Shown here in pieces: positions 19,501 through 29,330 of a stretch of DNA of 64,000 nt (its first letter is position 1; the number at the start of each line of letters is the position of its first letter). The translations under genes and the position numbers were made by a program. The stretch is from Lampris incognitus (Eukaryota > Chordata > Actinopteri > Lampriformes > Lampridae). The notes beneath the pieces are model-generated. The model was given only the letters and a program-made list of their open reading frames with translations. It made no database searches and was not told the origin of the DNA. Where the stretch lies: positions 85,087,172 through 85,151,171 of the forward strand of contig NC_079212.1 in assembly GCF_029633865.1 (NCBI RefSeq), given 5' to 3'.

Positions 19501-22073
19501 TGACATATCGTCTTCTGATCACAAATTTAAAAAATACAGCTAGATCAGATGAAGAGTGTGTAACCCACAACCTCAATTTATGTTTTCCACTCCTGCTAAT
19601 TGACCGGCACCGTTCACTTCCTACGTTAATCATCCTATTTTATTTTATTTTTTTGTTACTTTCAACCCTTTGTCTTTGGTCCCCCCACCTCATCCACCTC
19701 TTCTATCTGTCTCACCTTACCAACCCTCTGTGACTCTCTCAATCTGTCACTGGGCTAATGACATCACAGCCACTGCTCACTGACCCAGTGACCTACTTCC
19801 ACCGACAGGAGAGAGTGAGAGCTCCAACCAAAGACAGGGGAAGGCAGAGACTCTGGGGGGAGGGGGTTTAGCATACAGTAACAGATTGCTATAAATAGGG
19901 TTTGCAAAAAGAGGTGAAGTTGCAAGAGCAGGGGGGTGGGGGTGATTGGGAAGAGGGAGAAGAGGATGAAGGTGTCAGATGAGGAAAGCGGTTTAGCTGC
20001 GCTAACTCCAGTCATCACAATAGGAGATGGTAAAGCCAGATGGATTAAAAAGGCCTTTGGAGGATAATAATTCATATGTTTGCACACTATATGGAGTCAG
20101 AGAATGTCAAGTGCGGTGGTCATAATGAGAAAAAAGCCCTAGCAAATCATTCCATCCTCAACTGTCAAACGCCTTGAAGGTGTAGACTGCATAAAATACC
20201 TCACCCCTGGTGCAGTTCATGTATCCAGTTCACAGTTCCTGAATTTTCCTTCGGGGGTGAATAAAGGTTATCTTGTCTTATTAAAATCAAGGCTTGCCAG
20301 TAAGGGATGGGTTGTAATATTGATGCTTGCAACAAAGCCTAACACGGCATCTTCTCTCCTGGTTGGTTTCTCCCTAGCTGTGCGTTTTGGGCGTATTCCT
20401 AAACGGGAGAAGCAGAGGCTGTTGGATGAGATGCAGAGCTACATGAACAGCCTCAATGAATCAGGATGCATGGAGGCTGAGGCTTCGTCTCCTCCCGAGG
20501 ACTCCTGCAGTTCGGAGAACCAGTCAAATGAAGCAGCTGGCGTCATATCACAGTCCTACCAGAATACCTTTGTGCATGTTGAGGAGAAACCACTCAAGAT
20601 GGCTGCCAACAACAATAAGAACAATGGCTCTTCATCTTTCCTCAACAGTGCAGCTCAAGATTCTGCCTTATCGCACGGGTCATCTCAGCTTCAGGCGCAA
20701 ACCCATCCTAGCCCCACTCGATGGTGCCATTCAAACGTGCCATCTGGCTATTATGTCCCCTCACATTGCCCTGTCGCCTCTAACAACAACAGCCCTACGA
20801 GCACCAACGTCGACAATGCAAAGTACACCCACATCTCATCTTCTGACCAGAGTCGTTGCCCTGTCAGTGGCAGATCATCTTCTCAGTCCTACCACACCAA
20901 CAGCAGCAGCTTTGCACCCAGTGATTCCCAGAACCAAAATTCCTGTCCTTGGAAGTTGAACGGAGGAGCCAAAGTGCTGGTGAGTTTCATTTTTCGTCTG
21001 TGAATGTGTGTTAGCTGTCAATATCAATACATATTTAAAATAAATGCATATACTTAGGGGTAAGCTAGTCTGTAGTTGTAGCTAAAAATCGTTGATCCTA
21101 AACTTAAAGTAGGAATAACCATGCAGATGCCAGAAATAACTATGGAACAATACAACTATGAATAAGAACATCCTGACCCTTCCTCCCTTCTTTTCCTTAT
21201 TTCAATTAATCCCTAGGCATGTCCTCTAAATGCCTGTCCCGTGGCTCCTGCCAGTCGTTCCAGTCAAGAGGTGTGGGAGTCTTTCTCCCAGTGCTTCACC
21301 CCTGCTGTCAAAGAGGTGGTGGAATTTGCCAAGAGTATTCCTGGCTTCCAGAGTCTGAGTCAGCATGACCAGGTCATGCTGCTCAAGTCCGGGACGTTCC
21401 AGGTATGTCCAGCGGCGGGCAAATTTAGAAATACAACATGTGGTACTGGACAGGATGGGCATATGTTTATTTCTGTGCTTCTTCTCTCCTTCCCCTGAGG
21501 ACTTTACTGATGCTAATCTGACCTGGTTCTTCCCTTTAGGTTCTGATGGTGAGATTTTGCTCATTGTTTGACCCCCGGGAGAGGACTGTGACCTTCCTCA
21601 ATGGACAGACGTATTCGCTGGCATCATTGCGGGCTCTTGGCATGGCCTCCTTACTGGACTCCATGTTTGACTTCAGTGAGAAGCTCGGATCTCTAGGTCT
21701 GGAACCTGATGAGATGGCCCTTTTCATGGCTGTGGTGCTGGTTTCTGCTGGTAAGATGCGCGCACACACAGACAGACATACACACAGACAGACACACACA
21801 CACACACACACACACTGTACAGTTCACTCAGCCCTAACCTCAGTGTCTTCTCCTTGTCCTTCGTGTGGCTCCTCAGATCGCTCTGGTATAGTGGAGGTCA
21901 TGGCAGTGGAGCGACTGCAGGAGAATCTGATTCAAGCACTTCGCTCCCTTGTCACCCGCCGTTGTCCCGATGACAGCACCCTCTTCCCTAAGCTACTACT
22001 GCGTCTGCCTGACCTGCGAACCCTCAACAATCAGCACTCTGACAAGCTGCTGGCCTTCCGCATAGACCCTTGA
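10579..22073 (+). CDS. nr1d4: Rev-erb (NR1D) nuclear receptor, eight coding exons
   Basis: Spliced gene: coding exons 10579-10594, 17797-18111, 18211-18299, 18409-18553, 20378-20979, 21217-21402, 21540-21750, 21877-22073; 1761 coding bases, 586 codons, all introns GT-AG and phases consistent. A Ser/Pro-rich N-terminus is followed by a two-zinc-finger DNA-binding domain (about residues 119-184), a C-terminal extension ([13 protein letters not shown]), a long Ser/Asn-rich hinge and a ligand-binding domain (about 397-586). Haem-ligand candidates are present: Cys-Pro motifs at 391-392 and 396-397, and His575. The protein ends without an activation helix 12, as known for Rev-erbs, which repress through NCoR at AGGTCA half-sites and act in the circadian clock. 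DBD positions differing from NR1D1 and NR1D2 ([14 protein letters not shown]) suggest the fish-specific third paralogue; family is certain, the symbol less so. Confidence 0.9.
10753..11087. repeat. 25/27-bp tandem repeat in intron 1
   Basis: Thirteen copies of a unit close to GGTAACGAGCGTGTGATG followed by TCGGCTA (25 bp) or TCTCGGCTA (27 bp). The two lengths strictly alternate for the first five copies. It begins about 160 bp after exon 1. Confidence 0.9.
11434..11532. repeat. TGATGGTGTTGTG-type degenerate repeat
   Basis: About 100 bp of G/T-rich degenerate repetition built from GTGTGATGTTGTT and GTGTGATGGTGGT motifs. Confidence 0.75.
11738..11743. promoter_or_regulatory. E-box CACGTG
   Basis: Perfect CACGTG in receptor intron 1, the core site bound by CLOCK:BMAL1 and other bHLH factors. 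A second copy lies at 11846-11851. Confidence 0.5.
11846..11851. promoter_or_regulatory. E-box CACGTG
   Basis: Perfect CACGTG, 108 bp downstream of the previous one, in receptor intron 1. Confidence 0.5.
12600..12880 (+). promoter_or_regulatory. Candidate internal promoter / CpG-rich patch in intron 1
   Basis: CpG-rich sequence with two perfect E-boxes (12615-12620 and 12710-12715) and three GC-box-like CCGCCCC motifs (near 12737, 12825 and 12840). No TATA box is obvious. The composition is that of a CpG-island promoter, but transcription cannot be seen from sequence. Confidence 0.4.
14129..14134. promoter_or_regulatory. E-box CACGTG
   Basis: Perfect CACGTG in receptor intron 1. Confidence 0.45.
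14703..14762. promoter_or_regulatory. Pair of E-boxes CACGTG
   Basis: Two perfect CACGTG motifs, at 14703-14708 and 14757-14762, 54 bp apart start to start, in receptor intron 1. Confidence 0.5.
15180..15530 (+). promoter_or_regulatory. Second GC-rich promoter-like patch with E-box
   Basis: CpG-rich patch with three tandem CTGCGCAG-type motifs near 15220-15240, a run of 17 G at 15436-15452, a CArG-like CCATATTTGA near 15470 and a CACGTG E-box at 15503-15508. It resembles a promoter but transcription is not demonstrated. Confidence 0.35.
15673..16017. repeat. 43-bp tandem repeat in intron 1
   Basis: Eight copies of a unit close to ACCGGGAACCGGAACCAACT followed by CGGAGGCTCTTTACAGAGTGT; lengths vary from about 36 to 50 bp. 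Each unit holds a CTCTTTACAGAG segment that can form a small hairpin. An E-box (16020-16025) follows immediately. Confidence 0.9.
16020..16025. promoter_or_regulatory. E-box CACGTG
   Basis: Perfect CACGTG directly after the 43-bp array in receptor intron 1. Confidence 0.45.
16495..16511. promoter_or_regulatory. Everted pair of nuclear-receptor half-sites
   Basis: TGACCC, five bases (ATTTT), GGGTCA: two PuGGTCA-type half-sites in everted orientation. The T-rich spacer only partly matches the A/T-rich 5' extension of a RORE. Possible nuclear-receptor binding site in a nuclear-receptor gene; unproven. Confidence 0.35.
17087..17626. repeat. Duplicated ~160-bp segment, two copies
   Basis: The stretch at 17087-17248, from TTAAATTGTTTG to the ATAGAGTTTAAA and GGCGGTCA end, recurs at 17441-17626 with moderate divergence. 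The second copy has an extra internal duplication of the CATAACAGACATACTAACAT segment. Origin unknown; possibly an old DNA transposon fragment. Confidence 0.7.
17797..18111 (+). CDS. nr1d4: Receptor coding exon 2 (N-terminal A/B domain)
   Basis: Preceded by CTGCAG and followed by GTAAGT. Encodes the Ser/Pro-rich N-terminal domain, residues 6-110, including [18 protein letters not shown] and a Phe/Pro segment KMVFQFPEV. Confidence 0.9.
18211..18299 (+). CDS. nr1d4: Receptor coding exon 3 (first zinc finger)
   Basis: Encodes residues 111-140 with the first zinc finger, [15 protein letters not shown] to ACEGCK, including the P-box that reads the half-site. The splice after CEGCK is at the conserved position for nuclear receptors. 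Confidence 0.95.
18409..18553 (+). CDS. nr1d4: Receptor coding exon 4 (second zinc finger)
   Basis: Encodes residues 141-188: [16 protein letters not shown] to [13 protein letters not shown], the second zinc finger of the DNA-binding domain. Confidence 0.95.
18554..20377 (+). other. nr1d4: Receptor intron 4
   Basis: GTGAGA to TAG. No gene inside. At 20241-20267 it carries a hairpin tail with AATAAAG, the kind that ends fish SINE/LINE copies, suggesting a truncated retroposon just upstream of exon 5. Confidence 0.6.
20378..20979 (+). CDS. nr1d4: Receptor coding exon 5 (hinge)
   Basis: Encodes residues 189-389: the C-terminal extension [13 protein letters not shown], which contacts the A/T-rich flank of the response element, and the long Ser/Asn/Gln-rich hinge. 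Confidence 0.95.
21217..21402 (+). CDS. nr1d4: Receptor coding exon 6 (start of ligand-binding domain)
   Basis: Residues 390-451. Starts with ACPLNACPV, carrying the Cys-Pro motif that in other Rev-erbs provides the thiolate haem ligand, then helix 3 ([18 protein letters not shown]) and the signature [15 protein letters not shown]. Confidence 0.95.
21540..21750 (+). CDS. nr1d4: Receptor coding exon 7 (ligand-binding domain)
   Basis: Residues 452-521 plus one base: [20 protein letters not shown] through [12 protein letters not shown], the core of the ligand-binding domain. Confidence 0.95.
21762..21816. repeat. (CA)n microsatellite in intron 7
   Basis: CA repeat with CAGA interruptions inside the 126-bp intron 7. 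Confidence 0.9.
21877..22073 (+). CDS. nr1d4: Receptor coding exon 8 (C-terminus)
   Basis: Residues 522-586 and stop. Contains [11 protein letters not shown] (His575, equivalent of the haem-ligating His of NR1D1/NR1D2) and ends LLAFRIDP without helix 12. Confidence 0.95.
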
Positions 22074-23115
22074 GCAGTGAGGGCCAACCCAAAGAAGCGC
22101 CGCTTAACATGGGCATCTGCCTTTGGGGAACCTCCCTGCTTTCCATACGGGCCGAGCCAGCTGCAGACTCTGGCCTTTGTGTGACGGACTGTTGTTCGGG
22201 GGAACCATGCCATGTCTGACTTCCGTGATTGAAGAGGACCGGGAAAGAAGAATAAGTGTAGGGATGAGGACACAGCTATGGGTGGTGACTCCTGAAACAG
22301 ACTGGAAATTGTGAAACCACCCTCATCAACTGCTGTCACGATCGTCGAACTCGGACTGCTGACACTTACCTTGTTGTTTACCCCCTCGTCACTTCCAGTG
22401 ATTGTCTGAAGACCAAAATTCGAGAGCCTGTTCCTCCCTCCTTTCTCATTCCTTACCCCACGTGATTCTCCGAGCACACACTGTCGCACAACTAACAAGA
22501 GAGATGCACATTTTCCTGGCCGGAGAAAAGGGAATATGGACTCCTTCACCGCCAACGGTATCTTTCTATACATTCAATGCTACAAGACTAAAAAGCACTT
22601 TCCATCTCTTAAGAAACCTCCAGAATCAGATATGTAATATATATATATATTTATATACATATACATATACAGCAATAGAGATGTTTACCGCGTCATTGAG
22701 AGGACTGTTTGTTTATGCACTGTCAAAATAATCTAAGCTATTTTCAAATGATGAAATGTTGGAAATCTTTATGAAAATCATCCCTTTTGGGATTGTTGAG
22801 AAATGTACAATATTTTTTAAGATTTCAGAGTAAGTTGCATTAAGTTTGTATACAATCTGTGTGCAGTAATCAGGGAGATATATTGGTCATTTCAGACCGT
22901 GTCTGATGGGTTGTGTATCAAGTTGATCGGATGTACATTTTGTATATAATCTTAACGTTTGGTTCTTACCTTGTCAGTGTGCAGATTCTTGATATGGAAA
23001 TGAATTTATTGTTTGATTACTGTGTGAATTATGATGGCAATACTGAGCAAAGTGCTCTTTTCACTGCAAAAAAAAGCAAAAATGAAATAAAAATAAAATA
23101 TAGCAGCGTTTGAAC
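22074..23115 (+). other. nr1d4: Receptor 3' UTR
   Basis: About 1 kb from the stop to just past two AATAAA signals, with an AT-rich stretch and TA/TATACA repeats near 22634-22670. The exact cleavage site is not visible. Confidence 0.65.
23086..23097 (+). terminator. nr1d4: Tandem polyadenylation signals
   Basis: Two adjoining AATAAA hexamers (23086-23091 and 23092-23097) about 1 kb after the receptor stop codon. Confidence 0.7.
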
Positions 23116-23274
23116 CATTGCTCCGAGTATCAACTTTTTATTGGAACCAGTGTCGTTGAAATAAACGTCAACTGACTGCATAACCCTGTGCATAACCTTG
23201 TGTTAACATTTTATGGTATACCGTTGTTTCAGTCTTGGTCTCGTTTCACAACCAGAATCATCTTTATTTGGCCA

Positions 23275-23315
23275 AATATATATATAAATATATATACATA
23301 TATATATATATACAT

Positions 23316-23362
<47 letters not shown>
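23275..23362. repeat. (TA)n-(CATA)n-(CA)n microsatellite
   Basis: Compound AT, CATA and CA simple repeat. Confidence 0.95.
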
Positions 23363-23366
<4 letters not shown>

Positions 23367-23379
23367 TGGCATATATTCC

Positions 23380-23712
23380 TTGGGTGCAGTGGTTAGCGCT
23401 GTTGCCTCACAGCAAGAAGGTCCTAGGTTGGAACCCCGGGGTTGTCCAACCTTGGGGGAGTTTGCATGTTCTCCCTGTGTCTATGGTGGGTTTTCTCCAG
23501 GTCTTCCGGTTTCCCCCACCATCAAAAAGACATGCGTGTTAGGGTTAATACTCCTGTCTGTGCCCCTGACCGAGGCATGGCGAGACCAACTGGAGTTGGT
23601 CCCCGGGTGCTGCACGGCAGCTGCCCACTGCTGCTAGCTACACAGCTAGCATGGGTTAAATGCAGAGGAAGAATTTCCCCACGGGGATTAATAAAGTAGT
23701 AAAATAAAAATG
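23380..23712 (+). mobile_element. tRNA-derived SINE, family 1
   Basis: The head resembles a tRNA: TGGGTGCAGTGGTTAGCGCT (box A region) and GGTTGGAACCCC (box B region, slightly degenerate). The body ends in a hairpin, TTTCCCCACGGGGATTAATA with AATAAAG and an A-rich tail. The element is transcribed by RNA polymerase III and mobilised by LINE enzymes. A 3' fragment of the same family lies at 27893-28060. Confidence 0.75.
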
Positions 23713-23757
23713 TAATATATGTATACATGTGTGTGTGTGCACGCGCGTGCTAAAACT

Positions 23758-24207
23758 AATACATTTTTTTTTCAATTTTCCCACTTTCTCTCCTCAATTG
23801 TATTTGGCCAATTACCCCACTCTTCCGAGCCATTCCAGTCGCTGCTCCACCCCCTTTGCCGATCCGGGGAGGGCTGCAGACTACCACATGCCTCCTCCCA
23901 TACATGTGGAGTCACTAGCCGCTTCTTTTCACCTGACTGAGGAGTTTCACCAGGGGGGCGTAGCGCATGGGAGGATCACGCTATTCCCCCCAAGTTCCCC
24001 CTCCGAACAGATGCCCCGACCGACCAGAGGAGGCGCTAGTGCAGTGACCAGGACACATACCCAAGTCCGGCTTCCCACCCACAGACATGGCCAATTGTGT
24101 CTGTAGGGACGCCTGACCAAGCCGGAGGTAACACAGGGATTCGAACCGGCGATCCTCGTGTTGGTAGGCAACAGAATAGACCGCCACGCTACCCGGACGC
24201 CCCTAAT
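23758..24207 (-). mobile_element. tRNA-derived SINE, family 2 (minus strand)
   Basis: On the minus strand a tRNA-like head starts GGGCGTCCGGGTAGCGTGGC, with a perfect box B GGTTCGAATCC (plus-strand 24137-24147). The body runs about 450 bp to a T-rich plus-strand end at 23760, the A-rich tail of the element. A near full-length copy; the family is abundant in teleost genomes to my knowledge. Confidence 0.8.
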
Positions 24208-24867
24208 AAAGATTTTTGAAATTGGATTTTCCATGAATGAATAACAGATAAGTAGAGGTGGTGAAGAAAGATGATGAAAGGTGTTTGGATATTATGTCTT
24301 CCTTCTCCAGGCCAGCAGGGAAAAGATAAAGCTGAATATGCTGAATGGATGGGGTATATGTAGAAGTCTGAAGGCCGCATCATTTGTTTGTGTAAAATGT
24401 TCTCTATCGCCTTTACTAGTCTGCCCCCCCCCGTCTTCCTCTGATTAATGTCTGTGAAATGTTAGCGGTGAAGGACGTAGTAAACCAAAAGGCCACAGAC
24501 ACGTGTACTTATTTTAGCACTGATCACACGCTGGCTGAGTCATCACATGCTAGAGCATCATTCCTTCAAGAGACATCTTTGAATGTGACCTCCACAGGCT
24601 TGTCCACTAGGTTCCAGATGTGAAGGTGGGCTGTCTTTGTGTTTGGGACCCCAACTATCAATATTTACAGCTTTTGTGCAGGGTCTTCACTTCACCAACA
24701 GCACATTGGATGTCAGTTATCCATCTAACGTAAAACGACATTCTGATGGCTTATTCAATGCCTTAAAGCTCATTTTCAAAATGACTGCATCTTTCAAATA
24801 ACTTTGACTCATTACACTAAAATCAACTGATGATTTCTACGACTGGCAGATTTCCTAACATTTCTAA

Positions 24868-25132
24868 ACATCCATCATCCATCCATTATCCAAGCCGCTC
24901 ATCCTGCTCTCAGATGCTGGAGCTTATCCCAGCAGTCATTGGCCGGCAAGCGGGGAGACATCCTGGACAGGCCGCCAGGCCATCACAGGGCCGACACACA
25001 CACACACAAACACACACACATTCACACCTAGAGAAATTTTAGTACGGCCGATTCACCTGACCTACATACCTTTGGACTGTGGGAGGAAACCGGAGCACCC
25101 TGCGGAAACCCACACAGACACGGGGAGAACTG
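24868..25132. mobile_element. Dispersed fish repeat, LINE-tail type
   Basis: Contains the phrases CCATCCATTATCCAAGCCGC, GGAGCTTATCCCAGC and TTTGGACTGTGGGAGGAAAC, familiar from a very common fish repeat that I associate with L2-type LINE 3' ends. Includes a short CA microsatellite at 24997-25020. Family assignment is from memory. Confidence 0.6.
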
Positions 25133-25227
25133 GATAATTGCTTTTGTTGTTAGGGAACTACTCCATGAAATGCCTACCATTAGTGGAGTCAATTTAGGCA
25201 AAGAAATTAAGCAGAAAAAGGTCTGTA

Positions 25228-25843
25228 TGTGTTGATGGATTGGATCCTATTCTTCCCACTGAGCTGGCTCCTCAGAACCTGCCTCACTCTCCGGAGGTAT
25301 TTGGCTTTGGCTGACCTCCTTGCTGGCTCCTCATGGTTTCCATTTGCCTGTGGTAGTCAGGTACCCGGGTACTTGTATCTGTCCTGTATGTCTGTTATCC
25401 TGCCATCTGGTAACTCAACCCCTTCAGTGCTCACCACTTTTCCTCTTTTTTCCACCATTCGACCGCACTTGTCCAGTCCGATTGACATCCCGATGTCGTC
25501 GCTGTAGATCCTGGTGAGATGGATCAGTGAGTCAATGTCTCGCTCATTCCTGGCATACAGCTTGATGTCATGCATTAGGAGGTGACTGATGGTAACTCCA
25601 CTTCTGAACCTGTATCCATATCCACTCTTTTTGATGATCTGAATGAGGGGATTCAGGCCTGTGCAGAACAGCAGCGCGGACAGTGCGTCACCTTGATATA
25701 GTATGCTACATTTGATGGTTACCTGTGTCTTTTGTCTTTTGAGTTGGCCTCTAGTGTTGTTTTCCAGTGCCACATTGAGTTCTTGATGAAGGGTATTAGT
25801 GTCCTGTTGGCATTATATAGTTGGGACAAGTCTCCAGTAAGAG
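25228..25843 (-). pseudogene. Non-LTR retrotransposon RT fragment (minus strand)
   Basis: On the minus strand the fragment reads as reverse transcriptase: VTIKCSILYQGDALSALLFC, SGYGYRFRSGVTISHLL, then the degraded catalytic region MHDIKLYARNERDID, in which the expected MDD has become MHD, and further thumb sequence SKAKYLRRVRQ near the left end. The same family is present on the plus strand at 25950-29165. It looks like a fish R4/Rex6-type element, a group using a restriction-like endonuclease; the clade is recalled, not tested. Truncated and inactive. Confidence 0.65.
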
Positions 25844-26924
25844 TCCGTGGCCTAGACTCCTAATGCTATACAACCGAACTACCTCAGACATGAGTGAGAA
25901 TAACACGAATAGAGTTGTACTGGCTCAGATTTTGTCCGGGATAACAAGGTCCACGTCAGATGTTGGGGAACTAGGACAACTTGATGAGAAATGGGCTACT
26001 GGAACAAGATGACCATAGACAAGGGTCAAGGACCTGGAACTGATGGAATGCTACACAGCAGACCCCAGGAGAGGGGCTATATGCAGTGAATGTGGGAACT
26101 GTGCACCAGTAGGAGACCTACTTCCACACTGACCCAGAAGCAGCTAGTGGCTCAATGCTCGAACCTCAACAGAAGGAAGCTACTCTCACAACTTGAGATG
26201 GAGAGGCTCCGACAGGATGACTATACAACTCAGCACCCTGAATTGTAGGGTGAATTGAATCCTGCCCAGTAGGCAGGAGATACATGAGGACAGACTCAAC
26301 CAGCTGAAACAACCCTAGCAGCCATGACAGCTGAAGCTACTGAGGTTGAAATGAGAATCATGGCCAGACTGAAGAGAGTCACCCCCGGGCTGGGCTTCCA
26401 CGGCTCAGTGACAAAGTACCATCACAAAGCCTGCTTGCAGATGTGAACACAGCCTTAAGCAACATCTTAACTGCCACCATAACAGAGACCAATATATGCA
26501 ACTGCAATCCTGGAGATGCTTGGGTAAAATATTAAGAACACAGCTCACAACAGTACCCTCCATGGACGAGAAGGCTGGAAGCCAAGATCAAAGCAGCACA
26601 GAGCGATGTTAGCCAGTTAACAGAGGTGAAGAAGTACAGCAAGAGGTCCATAAGTGAGGCCCTGGAAACTGCCAGACAAAGGCTCACATCTCTGACTACC
26701 AGGCTGAAGAGATACACTAGAGAAGTAGAAGCCAAAAGCGTAAATGGCCTGTTCCTCAAAGAACAATTCCAGAGTGTACTCCCAGCTGAAGGGTAACAAG
26801 GGAACAACATCAGACCCACCCAGAGCAGAGACTGAGTCATACTGGAAGGATGTATGGAAACCACATATAAATTATACCAAGGCCAAATTAACCAAATGAA
26901 TTGCAATACTATTCAAAGTCAAAG

Positions 26925-27775
26925 ATCTTCTAAATCTAGCTTCACTTTACACCTTGTACTGTTCCCTCATACTTCCATACATCACCTACTGTGTGGAAGT
27001 GTGGAGGAACACATATAAAACCGATTCAATCTTTATTATTCAAAAAGAGCCATAAGGATAGTAAACGGAGGCAACTGCAGAGAACCAACAAACCAACTCT
27101 TTATCAAACTAAAAACACTAAAATTCAAAGATCTGGTGGACTTTAAAACCACTCAAATCATGTACAAAGTGTTGAATCATGAATTACCCAGCAGTATCCA
27201 GGGGTTGTTCCAGCTGAGGGAAAGTCATTATGACCTGAGAGGAATATGTACGTTTATACAAAACCCAGTAAGGACAAATGCAAAATATCATTGTGTCACA
27301 ACCAAAGGTGTCAAGATATGGAACAACTGCAGTGATGAAATGAAAACATGTGAATAGATAATCACATTTAAAAGTTACTTTAAAAATAATATGTTGAAGA
27401 GATATGGGATGGAGCTGGGACATCTTGTGTGAGTTGTTCTTGAGTTGATTTGGTGTTGCTCTGCACTTGCTTTGTTCTTGTTGTGTTGAATGAAGGATCT
27501 TTGTGTGGTTTACTATATAGACGTCATGGTCACTGGTGGGAGATGATTGAGTTTTCATTTAAATTACACAGTTCACTGTTGAAATACTAAAATAGAAAAA
27601 GGGGGTAAGACTAGAAAAGGTTTTTTAACTTCTGCCTACTCCTTTTCCAACTGCTGAGATTTAAAACAAATGTTTGATGATGATATTGCTTGCTTGTTTT
27701 GATTTTTTTTCTCTTTCGTTTTCTTTTATTATACATTTAAAAAAAATTTAACGTTCAAAATAAACAAAATAAAAA
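26925..27775 (+). mobile_element. 5'-truncated LINE 3' end inserted in older LINE
   Basis: Conceptual translation shows the C-terminal tail of a non-LTR reverse transcriptase: ILPYITYCVEVW near 26965, LFIIQKEP, then FKDLVDFKTTQIMYKVLNHE and GVKIWNNCSDEMK, ending in an A-rich tail at 27735-27775. This is the usual 5'-truncated form. The clade is uncertain (CR1/L2/Rex1 type). Confidence 0.6.
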
Positions 27776-27892
27776 TATATGGGAAAAGAAGGCATCATAT
27801 AATATCAATGCCCAGTGGCTGGTGGACCTAAGAGCAGATCACAGTGATATCCCTGAACAAGAACCAGTTATTATCACAGTAGCTGACATCCA

Positions 27893-28060
27893 AAAAAGGC
27901 ATGCATATTAGGGTTAGTACTCCTGTCTGTGCCCTTGACCGAGGCATGGTAAGACGAACTGGAGTTGGTCCCCTGGTGTTGCACGGTGGCTGCCCACTGC
28001 TCCTAGCTACACAGGTAGGATGGGTTAAATGCAGTGTAATTTCCCTATGGGGATCAATAT
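27893..28060 (+). mobile_element. SINE family 1, 3' fragment
   Basis: Nearly the same sequence as 23527-23690, including GACCGAGGCATGG and the hairpin tail (TTTCCCTATGGGGATCAATA). The tRNA-like head is missing. Confidence 0.75.
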
Positions 28061-29169
28061 AAATTTAAAAAATCCAACGACGGGTCTCAACATCAAGAGC
28101 TAGACTGCATCAGGCCCTGACATGGCTCATGCCTACTGGTTGAAGAACCTAATGGCACTCCATGAATGCCTGGTGACACAGATGAACCAACTGCTAATAT
28201 CAGGGTCTCACCCTGACTGGCTAACACAGGGGAGAACAATATTGATTGTGAAAGATTCCCACAAGAGTACAACACCCTCAAACTATTGGCCGATAACCTG
28301 CCTCTCCTCAACAAGGAAGATCCTGTCAGGCATCATAACAGCTAAGCTGGAAGGGCACACGAGTCAATACATGAGCAAAACTCAGAAAGGAACTGGGATC
28401 AACACCAGAGGGTCAAAGCATCAGCTACTGGTTAATAGAGCAGTCACCCAAGACTCTAAGACCAGACAGACCAACCTGAGCACAGCCTGGATTGACTACA
28501 AGAAAGCCTACGATTCAGTGCCCCACACCTGGTTACTGGCACTATACAAAGCCAACAGGACACTAATAGCCTTCATCAAGGACACAATGCAGCAGTGGAA
28601 GACAACACTAGATGCCAACTCAAAGACAATCACACAGGTAACCATCAAATGTGGCATATACCAAGGTGATGCACTATCCCCGCTGCTGTTCTGCATAGGC
28701 CTGAACCCCCTCAGTCAGATCATCACAAAGAGTGGATATGGATACAGGTTCACAAGTGGAGTTACCATCATCCACCATACATGGACATCAACCTGTATGC
28801 CCGGAATGAGTGAGACATTGACTCGCTGAGCCGCCTCACCAGGATCTACAACAACATCATCGGTATGTCATTCAGACTGGACAAGCTTTGCTGAATGGTG
28901 GCAAAAAGAGGACTAGTGGTGAGCACAGACAGGTTGTATTACCAGATAATTCAAACATAACAGACATACCGGACAGTTACAAGTACCTGGCTATTCGATA
29001 GGCAAATAGAAACCAGGAGGAGGGAGCAAGGAGGTCAACTACAGCCAAATACCTCCAGAGAGTGAGGCAGATCCCGAGGAGCCAGCTCAATGGGAAGAAT
29101 AAAATCCAAGCCATCAACACATATGCTCTAGCAGTCATCAGATACCCAGCTGGAATATTAAGATGGCCA

Positions 29170-29330
29170 AAGTCAAGTCAAGTCAGTTTTATTTGTATAG
29201 CCCAATATCACAAATGACAAATTTGCCTCAGGGGCCTTTACAGCAACACAACATCCTGCCCTTCGACCCTGGATGAGGTAAAGGCCATCTATAGCAGGAA
29301 AGCAAGCCTGAAAGCAACACAATGAGTGAT
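29170..29330. repeat. Dispersed fish repeat fragment
   Basis: Contains TTTTATTTGTATAGCCCAAT and TTTGCCTCAGGGGCCTTTAC, phrases I recognise from a very common dispersed teleost repeat. No coding sequence. Confidence 0.55.

Larger units (their letters stand above)
25950..29165 (+). pseudogene. Non-LTR retrotransposon (R4/Rex6-like), interrupted
   Basis: A degenerate plus-strand copy of the same family. The upstream part is coding-like but full of stops (26000-26880). The RT part is best seen at 28122-28829: NYWPITCLSSTRKILSGII, AWIDYKKAYDSVPHTW and TIKCGIYQGDALSPLLFC, followed by degraded thumb sequence to KIQAINTYALAVIRYPAGI near 29160. The catalytic MDD region near 28785 is lost. Two later insertions split it: a LINE 3' fragment (about 26925-27775) and a SINE fragment (27893-28060). 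Removing both lines up a continuous RT-family protein, which supports the nested order. Confidence 0.65.

Noticed and set aside
24131..24207. tRNA gene on the minus strand (good box A and box B)
   Set aside because: It is the head of a SINE that continues for about 370 bp to an A-rich end; box B alone does not make a tRNA gene.
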